This document shows positions 24,701-32,248 of a stretch of 64,000 bases of DNA, one piece after another. Numbering within the stretch: the stretch's first letter is position 1; the number at the start of each line of letters is the position of its first letter. The translations under genes were made by a program, and so were the position numbers. A model generated the notes under the pieces. The model saw only the letters and a list, made by a program, of their open reading frames with translations. It did no database searches and was not told where the DNA came from. The DNA is from Chloroflexi bacterium HGW-Chloroflexi-6 (lineage in GTDB: Bacteria > Chloroflexota > Anaerolineae > Anaerolineales > Villigracilaceae), in contig PHBU01000012.1 of NCBI GenBank assembly GCA_002840685.1, forward strand, positions 124,001 to 188,000. Reading direction: 5' to 3'.

Positions 24701-26897
24701 GCGTCAGATGCAGCATTTGTTTCTGCGGCTTGGCATTATCAGCCGTTTACGAAAAGTCACGTTCCCTTATAAAGAGGGGCGTACAGGCTGGCAATTGTAT
24801 ATTACCGGTTACGATAACCTGTTTGCTTTTGCAGAAACAGCCGGCGTGTATTTCATCAGCCCCAAAAACCGCTCTGCAATGCAAGCTTTGTTAGCAGAAC
24901 GCCCGCTGCGTGTGATTGGCACAAAAGATATTGTACCGGTTGCCGCCAAGCAATTGGTCCGCAACGCCAAAGAGCGCAGTGGAATTACCTGGCTGGGGCT
25001 CAATGCACAAAGCGGTATCGCTCAGCGCGAGTTTTATCCGAGTCATACCGCGACCAAGCGTGGATTTACCCGCGAAACGATGGCCCGTTTGGCTGGTTAT
25101 TTTGATGATCCGGCCATGCGCCGGCTGAGCGATAACAATGTGTACTGGGATGAAATTGTCAGCATCGAGTATGTTGGCGAAAAACAAACCTACGATTTGG
25201 AAGTTCCCGGTGACCATAATTTTGTCGCCAATGACATTATTGTTCATAATAGCCATGCCGCTGACTATGGCCTGGTTGCCGTCCAGACCGCCTACCTGAA
25301 AGCCCATTACCCGGCCGAATACATGTCGGCCTTGATGACGGTCTTCAAAGACACCAGCGATAAAGTTGCGCTTTACATTTCAGATGCGCGCGCCATGGGC
25401 ATTGAAGTCCTTTCGCCGGATGTCAACCGCTCGCGTTATTTTTTCAGCATCGAAGACTGCCCTGAAACCGGCAAGCCCGCCATCCGCTTCGGCATGGGCG
25501 CGGTCAAGAACGTCGGACAGGGACCGGTCGATGCCATCTTGCTGGCTCGCAAACAGGAAGATGTCGAAATCCCGTTTAAAGACATCAATGATTTCGCCCA
25601 ACGCGTCGATTTGCGCACGGTTGGCAAACGCGCCCTGGAATGCCTGATCAAAGTCGGGGCATTCGACCAGTTTGGCAGCCGGGCCGGCATGCTGGCCGCC
25701 CTCGACCAGATGGTCGCTGCCTCCTCGTCTCACATGCGCGCCGCAGAGAGCGGACAAATGTCGATGTTCGGCGGCGCAAGCGGCTTGCAGGCTGAAAATA
25801 TCCGTTTGCAGGAACTGCCAACCGACCGCAAAGACACCCTGGCCTGGGAGCGCGAACTGCTTGGGCTGTATCTCTCGGATCACCCGCTTTCGGCCTACAC
25901 TGATCTGCTGACCCGCGCCGTCAGCCACAACTCGATCACGCTTAACGATGCCGGCAATCAGGAACGGGTGCGCGTGGCCGGTCTGGTCGTTTCTTCGCGC
26001 GCCTTCAAAACAAAAAAAGACACCATGATGGGCTTTGTGACCCTTGAAGATATGCAGGGCAACATTGAGCTGGTCATTTTCCCAAAAACCTGGGATAAAT
26101 TCCGTCACCTGTGCGTCGATGGCAAAGTGATCGTTGTCGATGGCAAGGCCGACGGCACCACCCCGCCCAAGGTGCTGGTGGATGAGATCAAAACAGACGT
26201 GACCTTCTACGACAGCGTTGCCGCTGGCGACGAGTACCTGCCGCCCGCTCCGGGTTCAAACGGCGGAGCGCCCGCCCCGCGGCCTGCCCTCGTTAAACGA
26301 CCCGAACCTGCCCCGCGGGTGGTCCCGCGTCCGCAGCCTGCTCCCGTCAAAATTGCAGAACCGGCCGCCGATTACATCCCCGAGCCTGATGACGATGACG
26401 GTTTCGACGATATGCCTCCGCCGCCCGAGGCCCCACCCGATTGGGACGATTTCATTCTGCCGGCAAAGCCCCTGGCGGCCGCGCCGCCTCCGCAGCCGGC
26501 TGCCCCGCTCGACGACATGTTGACCCTCGAGCAGTATGGCGGGCCCACCAACCCCAAACCTGCGCCGCCCGTATTCCAACCGGTCAGCCAGAAACCGATC
26601 GTCCCACCCACCACCATCGAGACTCTGGACGACGGCCTGCCGCCGCGTATCATCACTGTTTATTTGCGTCCCAGCAGTGACCTGGTTCGCGACAGGCGCC
26701 GGATCAAGAACGTTTACGGCATTCTGATCTCGCACCCCGGCCGGGACCGTTTCTCGTTCTACGTCACCGAAGAGGGCCGCGGGCATCTGATCGACTTCCC
26801 CAACGACACGACCCGCATCTGCGTCGAAATGCTCGACCGCCTGAAGAAGCTGCTCGGCAGCGAAGACTGGCGCATCGAGGAGATCCAATACCAGTAA
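21723..26897 (+). CDS. dnaE: DNA polymerase III alpha subunit with an in-frame intein
   Basis: A 1724-residue precursor. Removing the intein leaves about 1298 residues. The N-terminal PHP domain (HLHTHTVYSLLDG; ITDHGTMFG) is followed by the polymerase core with catalytic aspartates in PDIDLDF (about 396-402), a helix-hairpin-helix region, and an OB-fold (RVRVAGLVVSSRAFKTKKD ... LVIFPKTW). A Pro-rich segment of about 100 residues leads to an extra C-terminal domain of about 85 residues (IITVYLRPSSDLVRDRRRI to the end). This is the replicative polymerase catalytic subunit. The extra C-terminal part is longer than in E. coli-type DnaE. The intein (residues 751-1176) must be spliced out for activity. 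No strong ribosome site precedes the ATG. Confidence 0.95.
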   Translation: MSFVHLHTHTVYSLLDGFSNIKKLVKRAKEMGMPALAITDHGTMFGAIEFYNAAKDAGIKPIIGVETYMAARGMKDRDSKLDKKSSHLLLLAENEVGYKNLLKITSAAQMEGFYYYPRIDHDFLAAHSEGLIATSGCMSAEIPRQLIDEKPEEAVRRMNWYYDVFGPDRFYVELQHHNIAEITELNRKLVELGAKYSAKFVATNDVHYIEADDAQYQDVLLAIQTGKLLKDPERMRYDSKTFYLRSPQEMSQLFSEIPEALSNTIEIAERCEVDLGFKGYHLPEFEFPEGFSAETYLRHLCEIGLEKRYGSHKEDPEIRERLDFELGVIHEMGFDAYFLIVWDLCRHAAENNIWYNTRGSAAGSIVAYTLFITLVDPIHHHLLFERFLNPGRISMPDIDLDFRDDRRAEMLEYCARKYGDDKVAQIITFGTMAARGALRDVARVMDVPISDVDKIAKLVPNVPGKPVSLTEALEQVPDLKKIYDTDAIMRSVIDTAIHMEGVVRNAGTHAAGVVIADKPLTEYLPIHRPTSNAEETPIKTVTQFEMGILDGMGMLKVDFLGLSTLTVMARACDLIRERTGKEYDLSNIPTDDPATFELLGRGQTAGVFQLEGTGMTRWVVEMKPRNLDNIIAMVALYRPGPMDFIPSYIRRMHGEEPIDYRHKSLEPIFSDTYGIPVYQEQIMRAAVDIAGYSRSESDDLRKAISKKQADKIAKHKEKFIKGASEKTMDKATATAIFEDWEKFARYGFNKCLPGDVEVLDADTGRLVRIEDIYCGLASLPHVLSTDTEKLRLRPSPVSRALDNGIKPVFRLTTALGRQIEATANHPFYTYEGWKDLDNLQAGELIAVPRVLPIEGKNEWPDHQVIALGHLLAEGNLCHPHSVYFYNQDAVQVQDFVSAAEKFNNVHCSVKMHKSTWSVYAGRIERAIPPEIFTWSGELGVLGKTAHHKEIPAGVFELGNRQISILLSRMWEGDGHLDPQSHCAFYATASERMARQMQHLFLRLGIISRLRKVTFPYKEGRTGWQLYITGYDNLFAFAETAGVYFISPKNRSAMQALLAERPLRVIGTKDIVPVAAKQLVRNAKERSGITWLGLNAQSGIAQREFYPSHTATKRGFTRETMARLAGYFDDPAMRRLSDNNVYWDEIVSIEYVGEKQTYDLEVPGDHNFVANDIIVHNSHAADYGLVAVQTAYLKAHYPAEYMSALMTVFKDTSDKVALYISDARAMGIEVLSPDVNRSRYFFSIEDCPETGKPAIRFGMGAVKNVGQGPVDAILLARKQEDVEIPFKDINDFAQRVDLRTVGKRALECLIKVGAFDQFGSRAGMLAALDQMVAASSSHMRAAESGQMSMFGGASGLQAENIRLQELPTDRKDTLAWERELLGLYLSDHPLSAYTDLLTRAVSHNSITLNDAGNQERVRVAGLVVSSRAFKTKKDTMMGFVTLEDMQGNIELVIFPKTWDKFRHLCVDGKVIVVDGKADGTTPPKVLVDEIKTDVTFYDSVAAGDEYLPPAPGSNGGAPAPRPALVKRPEPAPRVVPRPQPAPVKIAEPAADYIPEPDDDDGFDDMPPPPEAPPDWDDFILPAKPLAAAPPPQPAAPLDDMLTLEQYGGPTNPKPAPPVFQPVSQKPIVPPTTIETLDDGLPPRIITVYLRPSSDLVRDRRRIKNVYGILISHPGRDRFSFYVTEEGRGHLIDFPNDTTRICVEMLDRLKKLLGSEDWRIEEIQYQ
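23973..25250 (+). mobile_element. DnaE intein with LAGLIDADG-type homing endonuclease
   Basis: 426 residues. It begins with Cys (CLPGDVEVLDADTGR, block A) and ends VPGDHNFVANDIIVHN followed by extein Ser (blocks F and G; terminal His-Asn). Block B is TANHPF with the splicing Thr and His. Two LAGLIDADG-like motifs, GHLLAEGN and LSRMWEGDGH, mark a homing endonuclease whose acidic residues are present, so it may be active. Insertion is between GFNK and SHAADYG. This is four residues downstream of the point where cyanobacterial DnaE is split (before CFNK), from memory. The intein reads more AT-rich than the flanking exteins, which fits horizontal arrival. Confidence 0.95.
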
Positions 26898-26898
26898 T

Positions 26899-26992
26899 AT
26901 AAAGGTGACAGTCACCTTTATAGATAAACTGCAAAAACCGCCAGAGTTGGCGGTTTTTTATTGCAGAGCGAGATATTATCTCGCTCTGCAAT
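26899..26992. repeat. Three consecutive inverted repeats behind dnaE
   Basis: There are three palindromes back to back. The first is 26899-26921 (11-bp arms, ATAAAGGTGAC). The second, 26933-26958 (11-bp arms), is followed by T and is a standard terminator. The third is 26960-26992 (16-bp arms around one base, containing GCAGAGCGAGATA). The second is the likely dnaE terminator. The third lies directly upstream of the next gene's -10 and may be an operator or a second terminator. Confidence 0.75.
26933..26959 (+). terminator. dnaE terminator
   Basis: AAAAACCGCCA, loop GAGT, TGGCGGTTTTT, then T and A, 36 bp after the stop codon. Confidence 0.85.
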
Positions 26993-27043
26993 TGACTCTA
27001 TTTGTATAATAAATTAATCATCCTTATCAGTGGAGGAAACCTT

Positions 27044-27532
27044 ATGGACGTGAGCGCATTTTATTCCCTGTTCAGCGCAACCTGCTTTGCCCTGGTCGGC
27101 CTGTGGTGGAATGTGGTCGAAAAACGCCAGGAGTGGTTCAAAGACGAAGCCATGAAAACCATCGCGGGCGGCGTTTATCTTTCCTTTCTGCTGCCCGGCC
27201 TGATGGGCCTCGGCGCGCAGATCGGCGGAGAGAACGGCTTTTTGTGGCGGCTGGCTTTTGCGGTTGGCTCGGGTTTTGGCATTTTCTACACCTTCAAACT
27301 GCTCGACAAAACAAAAAACGGACCCTACACTGGTCCGTTTCGGCGCAACCGCTGGCTGGTTGTCGTGATCTATGGCTTTATCCTGCTCGGTTCGCTTGGG
27401 TTTGATTTCATTTTTACCTTGGTCAACATCCAGCCTTTGCAGGTTGAAGCCTTCTGGCTGTGCCTGCTGATCTTGCTCGGTCACGGCCTGGCCTGGGACT
27501 TTTTGACCCAGCCCAAGGCGGCGCAGGTTTAA
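27044..27532 (+). CDS. Four-helix membrane protein of unknown function
   Basis: 162 residues. The start at 27044 follows GGAGG at good spacing. Four hydrophobic segments lie at about 5-25, 40-62, 68-86 and 105-160 (the last probably two helices). Short charged loops include EKRQEWFKDE and KLLDKTKNGPYTGPFRRNR. TATAAT at 27005-27010 is a plausible -10. I do not recognise a family. It is convergent with the TetR gene, with only 4 bp between stops. Confidence 0.75.
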   Translation: MDVSAFYSLFSATCFALVGLWWNVVEKRQEWFKDEAMKTIAGGVYLSFLLPGLMGLGAQIGGENGFLWRLAFAVGSGFGIFYTFKLLDKTKNGPYTGPFRRNRWLVVVIYGFILLGSLGFDFIFTLVNIQPLQVEAFWLCLLILLGHGLAWDFLTQPKAAQV

Positions 27533-27536
27533 TTCT

Positions 27537-28106
27537 TTATCCTTCGAGATGTGAGTCAATCAACACCCGCGCGGCTTGGGCAACATGCGCAGCGGGGTTT
27601 TGTGTGCCAAACATGCGTGCCGCCATGTAAGCGCCATCCATTAAAAGAAAGAGTTGATCAGCAAGCGCTTCGGGGTTGGATGCGCTTGCTTCTTTTGCCA
27701 GTTGATGGAACCGCGCGCGCACAGATTGCTTATGTTCGAGCGCGACCTGGTGACCCGGATAATCTGTTTCAGGGTATTCAGTGGCGATGTTGAGGAAGGG
27801 ACAGCCGTAACAGGCGGGGGTTGTTACATAATCTTGCAAGCCTTGAAAGAATGCCAGTAATTTTTCGCGTGGGGTCAGCGCATCTTTTGTGGACTGTTCA
27901 AAATAATTCCAAAACTCATCATTGCTGTCTTTGAGATAAGCAACGATCAAATCATCTTTAGATGGGTAGTGGCGATACAGGGTCATCTTGCCAATGCCTG
28001 ATTCTGCGGCAATCGTATCCACGCCAACGGCGCGATAACCGTGTTGATAGAATAAACGCGCCGCGGTTTGGAATACTTTATCTTTTGGGGTGACTTCGGT
28101 TTTCAT
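27537..28106 (-). CDS. TetR-family transcriptional repressor
   Basis: 189 residues. The N-terminal helix-turn-helix ARLFYQHGYRAVGVDTIAAESGIGKMTLYRHYPSKDDL is of classic TetR type (quoted in pieces: VGVDTIAAESGIGKMTLYRH). The C-terminal ligand domain contains ACYGCPFLNIATEYPE, as in regulators of oxidoreductase genes. I chose ATG 28106 over the longer frame because the longer frame would run through the operator region. It is divergent from the oxidoreductase pair and probably represses both directions through the palindromes at 28125-28175. The ligand is unknown. Confidence 0.88.
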   Translation of the reverse strand: MKTEVTPKDKVFQTAARLFYQHGYRAVGVDTIAAESGIGKMTLYRHYPSKDDLIVAYLKDSNDEFWNYFEQSTKDALTPREKLLAFFQGLQDYVTTPACYGCPFLNIATEYPETDYPGHQVALEHKQSVRARFHQLAKEASASNPEALADQLFLLMDGAYMAARMFGTQNPAAHVAQAARVLIDSHLEG

Positions 28107-28118
28107 AGTATTTGCCTC

Positions 28119-28175
28119 TTGACACGATACAGGTCTGTATTGTATGATTGGACCATTCGATACAGATCTGTATCG
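28119..28175 (+). promoter_or_regulatory. Promoter with two TetR operator palindromes
   Basis: TTGACA (28119-28124) and TATGAT (28143-28148) are separated by 18 nt. That spacer is filled exactly by an imperfect palindrome CGATACAGGTCTGTATTG (28125-28142). A perfect copy, CGATACAGATCTGTATCG, lies at 28158-28175 near the transcription start. The two sites are 33 bp apart centre to centre, about three helical turns. Confidence 0.75.
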
Positions 28176-28219
28176 TAACATATTTTGTAAATTTCCACAA
28201 CCGGAAAAGGAGTCACACA

Positions 28220-28903
28220 ATGAAAATCGGAGTTTTCGGAACAAGCATGGTCGGTCAGGCCATCAGCGGTAAACTGGCGGAACTTGGGCATGATGTAATG
28301 GTCGGCACGCGCGATGTGGCCGCAACACAGGCAAAAACTGAACCTCATCCCTACGGGTTTCCGGCATTCAGCGTGTGGCAGAAGGAACATGCGAACGTCA
28401 AACTCGGAACCTTTGCTGATGCGGCCAAACACGGTGAAGTTTTGTTCAATGCAACCAACGGCACAGGTTCGTTGGCCGCACTCAAACTGGCCGGTGAATC
28501 TAACCTGAATGGCAAGCTGCTGGTGGACATTGCCAACCCGCTGGATTTCTCGCACGGCAATCCACCCTCGCTTTCCGTGTCCAACACCGATTCGTTGGGT
28601 GAGCAGATCCAGCGCGCTTATCCAAACGTAAACGTGGTGAAGACGCTTAATACCGTGACCGCATTCCTGATGGTCAACCCCGGTCTGGTGGCCAACGCTG
28701 ATCACACCATGTTTGTGTGCGGCAACGATGTGGCCGCCAAGGCACAGGTGACTGAGTGGCTCAAAGACTGGTTCGGCTGGAAAGATGTGATCGATCTGGG
28801 CGACATTACGAGCGCGCGCGGCACAGAGATGTATCTGCCCATTTGGCTCAGGTTGTGGGGTGCGCTCGGAACGGGCATGTTCAATGTCAAGATCGTGAAA
28901 TAA
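28220..28903 (+). CDS. NAD(P)-binding F420-reductase-like oxidoreductase
   Basis: 227 residues; AAGGAG precedes the ATG at 28220. The N-terminus MKIGVFGTSMVGQAISGKL has a variant Rossmann motif GxSMVG. VMVGTRD, LFNATNGTG, LLVDIANPLD and VVKTLNTV fit the NADP oxidoreductase/F420-dependent reductase-like family (COG2085). It probably reduces or binds a small substrate with NADPH; whether F420 is used is unknown. First gene after the TetR operator, 12 bp before the aldo/keto reductase gene. Confidence 0.85.
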   Translation: MKIGVFGTSMVGQAISGKLAELGHDVMVGTRDVAATQAKTEPHPYGFPAFSVWQKEHANVKLGTFADAAKHGEVLFNATNGTGSLAALKLAGESNLNGKLLVDIANPLDFSHGNPPSLSVSNTDSLGEQIQRAYPNVNVVKTLNTVTAFLMVNPGLVANADHTMFVCGNDVAAKAQVTEWLKDWFGWKDVIDLGDITSARGTEMYLPIWLRLWGALGTGMFNVKIVK

Positions 28904-28915
28904 GGAAAATGAAAG

Positions 28916-29878
28916 ATGGAACACAAAACATTGTTAGGCCAAAGCGCTTTACAAGTCTCGAGAATGGGAGTCGGAGCAATGACATGGGGCGATCCGAAAG
29001 GATTGGCGCGCTTTCACCCTGCCAAGACGGCTTATGGCGGCGCAGATGGATTTGAGGAGGAGCAGCGTGCGCTTGAGTTGAGCATTGAAGCCGGCGTGAA
29101 TTTATTCGATACGGCCGCGATGTACAGCGGCGGCGCATCAGAACGGCGCGTGGGAGAATTGGCGCGCGGAAAGGATATTTTTATCGCTACGAAATATCCA
29201 TCCGGTTTTTCTTTTCGCGTCGAAGATTTTCCAAAGGAACTTGAAGCAAGCCTTGCGCGGCTGGGGCGCGATTCGATTGATCTTTACCAGCATCATTTCC
29301 CCAACGCGCGGCTTTCGATTCCCAAATTGATGGGTTTGGTGGCAGATGCCGTAGAAGCGGGAAAAGTGAAGGCGGTTGGTGTCAGTAATTATTCTGCCGA
29401 GCAAATGCGGGAGGCGCACGCGGCGCTTGCCCAGCGTGGGATTGCGCTCGCGTCGAACCAGGTCGAATATTCGCTTTTGCATCGCAAGCCAGAAGTGGAT
29501 GGCGTGCTGGATGCCTGCCGCGAGCTGGGAATCACGCTCATCGCCTATTCCCCGCTGGCGGGCGGCAGGTTGACGGGCAAGTATTCCGCGCACAACCGGG
29601 CGGGCGGATTCTTCAGGCGCATCTTGCCTCAATATAACCGCAAAGCAATGGATGCGCTTCAGCCTGTCGTCGAACTTCTGCGTGAGATTGGCGAGCGTTA
29701 TTCAAAGACGCCCAGCCAGGTTGCCCTACGTTGGCTGATCGAAAACCCAACTGTGCTTCCCATCCCGGGTGCCAAGAATGGCAAACAGGCAAAGGATAAT
29801 GCCGGTGCGCTGACGTTCTCCCTGACTGCCGATGAAATTGAGTCGCTCAACCAATTGACCCTGGCCTGGAGGGTTTAA
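28916..29878 (+). CDS. Aldo/keto reductase
   Basis: 320 residues. The catalytic set is visible: Asp and Tyr in NLFDTAAMYSGGASE, Lys in FIATKYPSG, and His in DLYQHHFPN. The NADPH site appears late, in LPIPGAKNGKQAKDNAGAL. It reduces aldehydes or ketones with NADPH in the cytosol. It is co-transcribed with the upstream F420-reductase-like gene under the TetR regulator, so the pair probably detoxifies a reactive carbonyl or similar inducer (inference). Confidence 0.93.
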   Translation: MEHKTLLGQSALQVSRMGVGAMTWGDPKGLARFHPAKTAYGGADGFEEEQRALELSIEAGVNLFDTAAMYSGGASERRVGELARGKDIFIATKYPSGFSFRVEDFPKELEASLARLGRDSIDLYQHHFPNARLSIPKLMGLVADAVEAGKVKAVGVSNYSAEQMREAHAALAQRGIALASNQVEYSLLHRKPEVDGVLDACRELGITLIAYSPLAGGRLTGKYSAHNRAGGFFRRILPQYNRKAMDALQPVVELLREIGERYSKTPSQVALRWLIENPTVLPIPGAKNGKQAKDNAGALTFSLTADEIESLNQLTLAWRV

Positions 29879-29914
29879 CCGCCGTGATTTTGCTGCACGC
29901 CAACGTTCAGCCCT

Positions 29915-30475
29915 TTAAAAAAGAAATGGCACAAACCTTTTGGTTCGGCTCATGTAGGTTTGATATTCCTGCCCGAAGAAACGCATGCATTCAGTCTCGT
30001 CAGCGCGGGCCGTGGCGACCAGGAAAAGTGTCGCAGCCGAAGCCAATAATGCCGCTGGCCAGCTGAGCGACTTGAAAAATATGCCCCAGGTTAGAAATAA
30101 CAGCGAGCTGTAAAGCGGATGCCGAATGTAGCGATAAACCCCGGTCGTGACCGGGCTGGATGTTTTTTCAAAAGCGAGCAGCTGCGGTTCCGCCTCCCGC
30201 CGCGCATTGGGTTTGCCCCTGGAGATCAAGGCGCGAACCCCAAACACCAGCGGGATCAGCGAAACGATGAGCAGGGACCAGGAAATCAATTGATGCCAGG
30301 ATAACGGGGACTGGAACCAAACATCCATATTGAGCAGGAAGAGCGCAAGGATCAACTCCCAGGCAAAGAAACGATAGAAGCCATGCGAGCGCGGCACGTG
30401 CAATGAGGCGCGCGAAATATAGACAAGTCCTGCCGAACCCACTGCGAAGGCGAATAACTTGAACATATCCGGCAT
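29915..30475 (-). CDS. Isoprenylcysteine carboxyl methyltransferase-like membrane protein
   Basis: 186 residues with about five hydrophobic segments. The C-terminal part shows the ICMT/PEMT signature TTGVYRYIRHPLYSSLLF, a helix pair, and a RADETECMRFFGQEYQTYM segment holding the conserved E and Y of the family. It would use S-adenosylmethionine at the membrane; the substrate in bacteria is usually unknown. ATG 30475 has AGGA repeats close by; ATG 30466 is also possible. Convergent with the aldo/keto reductase gene. Confidence 0.8.
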   Translation of the reverse strand: MPDMFKLFAFAVGSAGLVYISRASLHVPRSHGFYRFFAWELILALFLLNMDVWFQSPLSWHQLISWSLLIVSLIPLVFGVRALISRGKPNARREAEPQLLAFEKTSSPVTTGVYRYIRHPLYSSLLFLTWGIFFKSLSWPAALLASAATLFLVATARADETECMRFFGQEYQTYMSRTKRFVPFLF

Positions 30476-30630
30476 TCCTTCCTGAGTGAATATTCGATCA
30501 GTTGCGCGGCCAGCAGATGGGGGAGTTCCGTTCGAGCAGAAAAATCATAAGGCGACAGGCTAGGGAAAGTTGCTTGACCGCGAAGTGTCCAGTGCCGTTA
30601 CGTGCGTGAGGCCGGGTTGAACTATGGTTT

Positions 30631-31464
30631 TCAATGCTTTTGATCATTGGCTCGGGTGTGCATACTTACGGCGATAAAAATAATGCCGATTAACATTGCA
30701 GCCAAACCACCAACAAACATCCAACTACCGGGATTAGCCCAGTCAAAATCTGGCCAGGATCGAGCAGAGGCTACTAAAATAAGCAAGATCGAAAAACTCT
30801 GTGATTGAAGAATGAGATTTGCCGCACTCCAGCGCGAGTCGGATGCTATGCCCAGCCCGACCAGCCCGGGTAATGCAAACATGGCCCCCATGACGCGGGC
30901 TGTCAGGGGAGTTAAAGTCCAGGGCCAGATATCAATCACGATCGCTGGTTGTAAGAAAAGAAACAGACTGATACCTAATGTGACCAAACCAATTGCGCCC
31001 ATGATCAGACGAACCTGGCGCGGAATGACAGAATCCTGAGTATCCAGCTTCTCTGTGTCCTGGTTTCGATTGCGGAGCCACACAGCCAAAACGATAAAAG
31101 GCGCTGTGAAATACAACCCGGCCCAAGCAATAAATGAAATATGACCATGGTTGAATCGGTCCCAATGCAAGATTGTTGCGATCCCGAGCAAAGATGCAAA
31201 GGCAGTTACTGGCAAGAAGCCAACTTTGATTTTGTGCCATTGCTGGCTCCGTAATACTCCCATAAAGAAGTAAATTCCGCCTGCATAAGCCGCGCCTAAC
31301 ATCATGGCCGACATTGATGGCTGAATTTTCCAGGCAAATAATTTTTCAGTTTCCCGGGGGAAAATAAATAAAATAATGAAAGCAACCAGCAGAAAAGGAA
31401 TCACCAGGGCTGCAACCCAGCGTGTTTCAGACAGTATTTGGTTACCATTATTAATTTTAGCCAT
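30631..31464 (-). CDS. Polytopic membrane protein, possible cassette gene
   Basis: 277 residues. The start at 31464 (MAKINNG) has GGGAGAT upstream, better than the ATG at 31476. Eight or so hydrophobic segments are spread over the length, with a polar loop RNRNQDTEKLDTQDS in the middle and four-helix halves of similar look (PSMSAMMLGAAYAGG; LTARVMGAMFALPG), hinting at an internal duplication. Function unknown. It reads more AT-rich than its surroundings. It starts 30 bp after an attC-like site, as a promoterless cassette gene would. Confidence 0.75.
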   Translation of the reverse strand: MAKINNGNQILSETRWVAALVIPFLLVAFIILFIFPRETEKLFAWKIQPSMSAMMLGAAYAGGIYFFMGVLRSQQWHKIKVGFLPVTAFASLLGIATILHWDRFNHGHISFIAWAGLYFTAPFIVLAVWLRNRNQDTEKLDTQDSVIPRQVRLIMGAIGLVTLGISLFLFLQPAIVIDIWPWTLTPLTARVMGAMFALPGLVGLGIASDSRWSAANLILQSQSFSILLILVASARSWPDFDWANPGSWMFVGGLAAMLIGIIFIAVSMHTRANDQKH

Positions 31465-31493
31465 ACGATCTCCCATGTTGTTAAGTGTTTATA

Positions 31494-31598
31494 GCCCAAC
31501 GGCAGGTGTCACCGGCAAAGGCGGGATGTGGTGGAAAAAGCCACCAGAGGCCGAATCCACCGCCTGCCCCGGTGCTCTCGCGGGTAGTGGTGTTGGGC
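31494..31598 (-). repeat. attC-like recombination site (candidate)
   Basis: 105 bp bounded by GCCCAAC and GTTGGGC, which fit the integron RYYYAAC and GTTRRRY core boxes. The inside folds as an imperfect hairpin: GTGGTGG with CCACC around AAAAAG, then GGCGG with CCGCC and CACCGGCA with TGCCCCGGTG, with unpaired bases between. It sits between two short-spaced genes of the same strand. A non-integron palindromic repeat is the alternative. Confidence 0.5.
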
Positions 31599-31675
31599 AG
31601 GTTTTGAAAGACGATCTTGAACCTGATACTTTCATATAGCTGCTTAATTGCTGGATAGATTTTATTTTTCTTGCA

Positions 31676-32200
31676 TCAATAATTACTACGCTGTTGGTTC
31701 TCGATCAGGCTAATAATTTGTCGACATGCATCTTCGCTATCTACATGCGTATTGTCAAATTTGTGCTCATTGGCAAGTAATGGACGCTCAATAAGTGCAT
31801 GATTCCAAGCCATTGCTGTTGTGTAGTCCCTATAGCCACTGTCGCGATCTGGATCAAGGATTCGCCGCTTGTGTTCTTCATCATTGCTGACCACCAAAGA
31901 GATAATCACGAATTGATTTAACTCAAACAAGGATGGTATCTGCTGTATGCGATAGGCTTCGAGATCATTGAGAAGAATATAGTTATAGTTATGCTTAAAA
32001 TAATTCCTGATGATAAATATAAGGTTTTCAAATGACATTGCTTCTTCACGTGATGATGCTTTTAACCACGCTGGATCAAGGTGATATTGCCGAAGCCAGC
32101 CAATCTCAATCATAACGGATTGAAAATGCTGATGTAATAGTTTTGTGATGGTGGTTTTGCCACTGCCAGGGGCACCACCAATAACGACAAGGTATGTCAT
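31676..32200 (-). CDS. P-loop nucleoside/aminoglycoside-kinase-like ATPase, possible cassette gene
   Basis: 174 residues. The start at 32200 has AGGA at 9 nt; the ATG at 32227 lacks a ribosome site. Walker A is GGAPGSGKTT at residues 8-17. IILLNDLEAYRI could be the second strand and EHKRRILDPDRDSGYRDY a lid segment, as in AAA_33/zeta-toxin-like small kinases. The substrate is unknown. The gene is clearly AT-richer than the neighbouring enoyl-CoA hydratase and acetyltransferase, and lies between two attC-like sites. Confidence 0.8.
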   Translation of the reverse strand: MTYLVVIGGAPGSGKTTITKLLHQHFQSVMIEIGWLRQYHLDPAWLKASSREEAMSFENLIFIIRNYFKHNYNYILLNDLEAYRIQQIPSLFELNQFVIISLVVSNDEEHKRRILDPDRDSGYRDYTTAMAWNHALIERPLLANEHKFDNTHVDSEDACRQIISLIENQQRSNY

Positions 32201-32248
32201 ATCTATTCCTAAAGGAGCGTTGTACATGAAAACGGGTGATAATCACAC

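Noticed and set aside
26992..27010. TTGACT and TATAAT as a paired promoter before the 27044 gene
   Set aside because: The two boxes are only 7 nt apart, too close to act together; only the -10 is kept.
30616..30622. GTTGAAC as a third attC core box behind the membrane-protein gene
   Set aside because: No partner RYYYAAC box or hairpin was found in the remaining 140 bp before the next gene.
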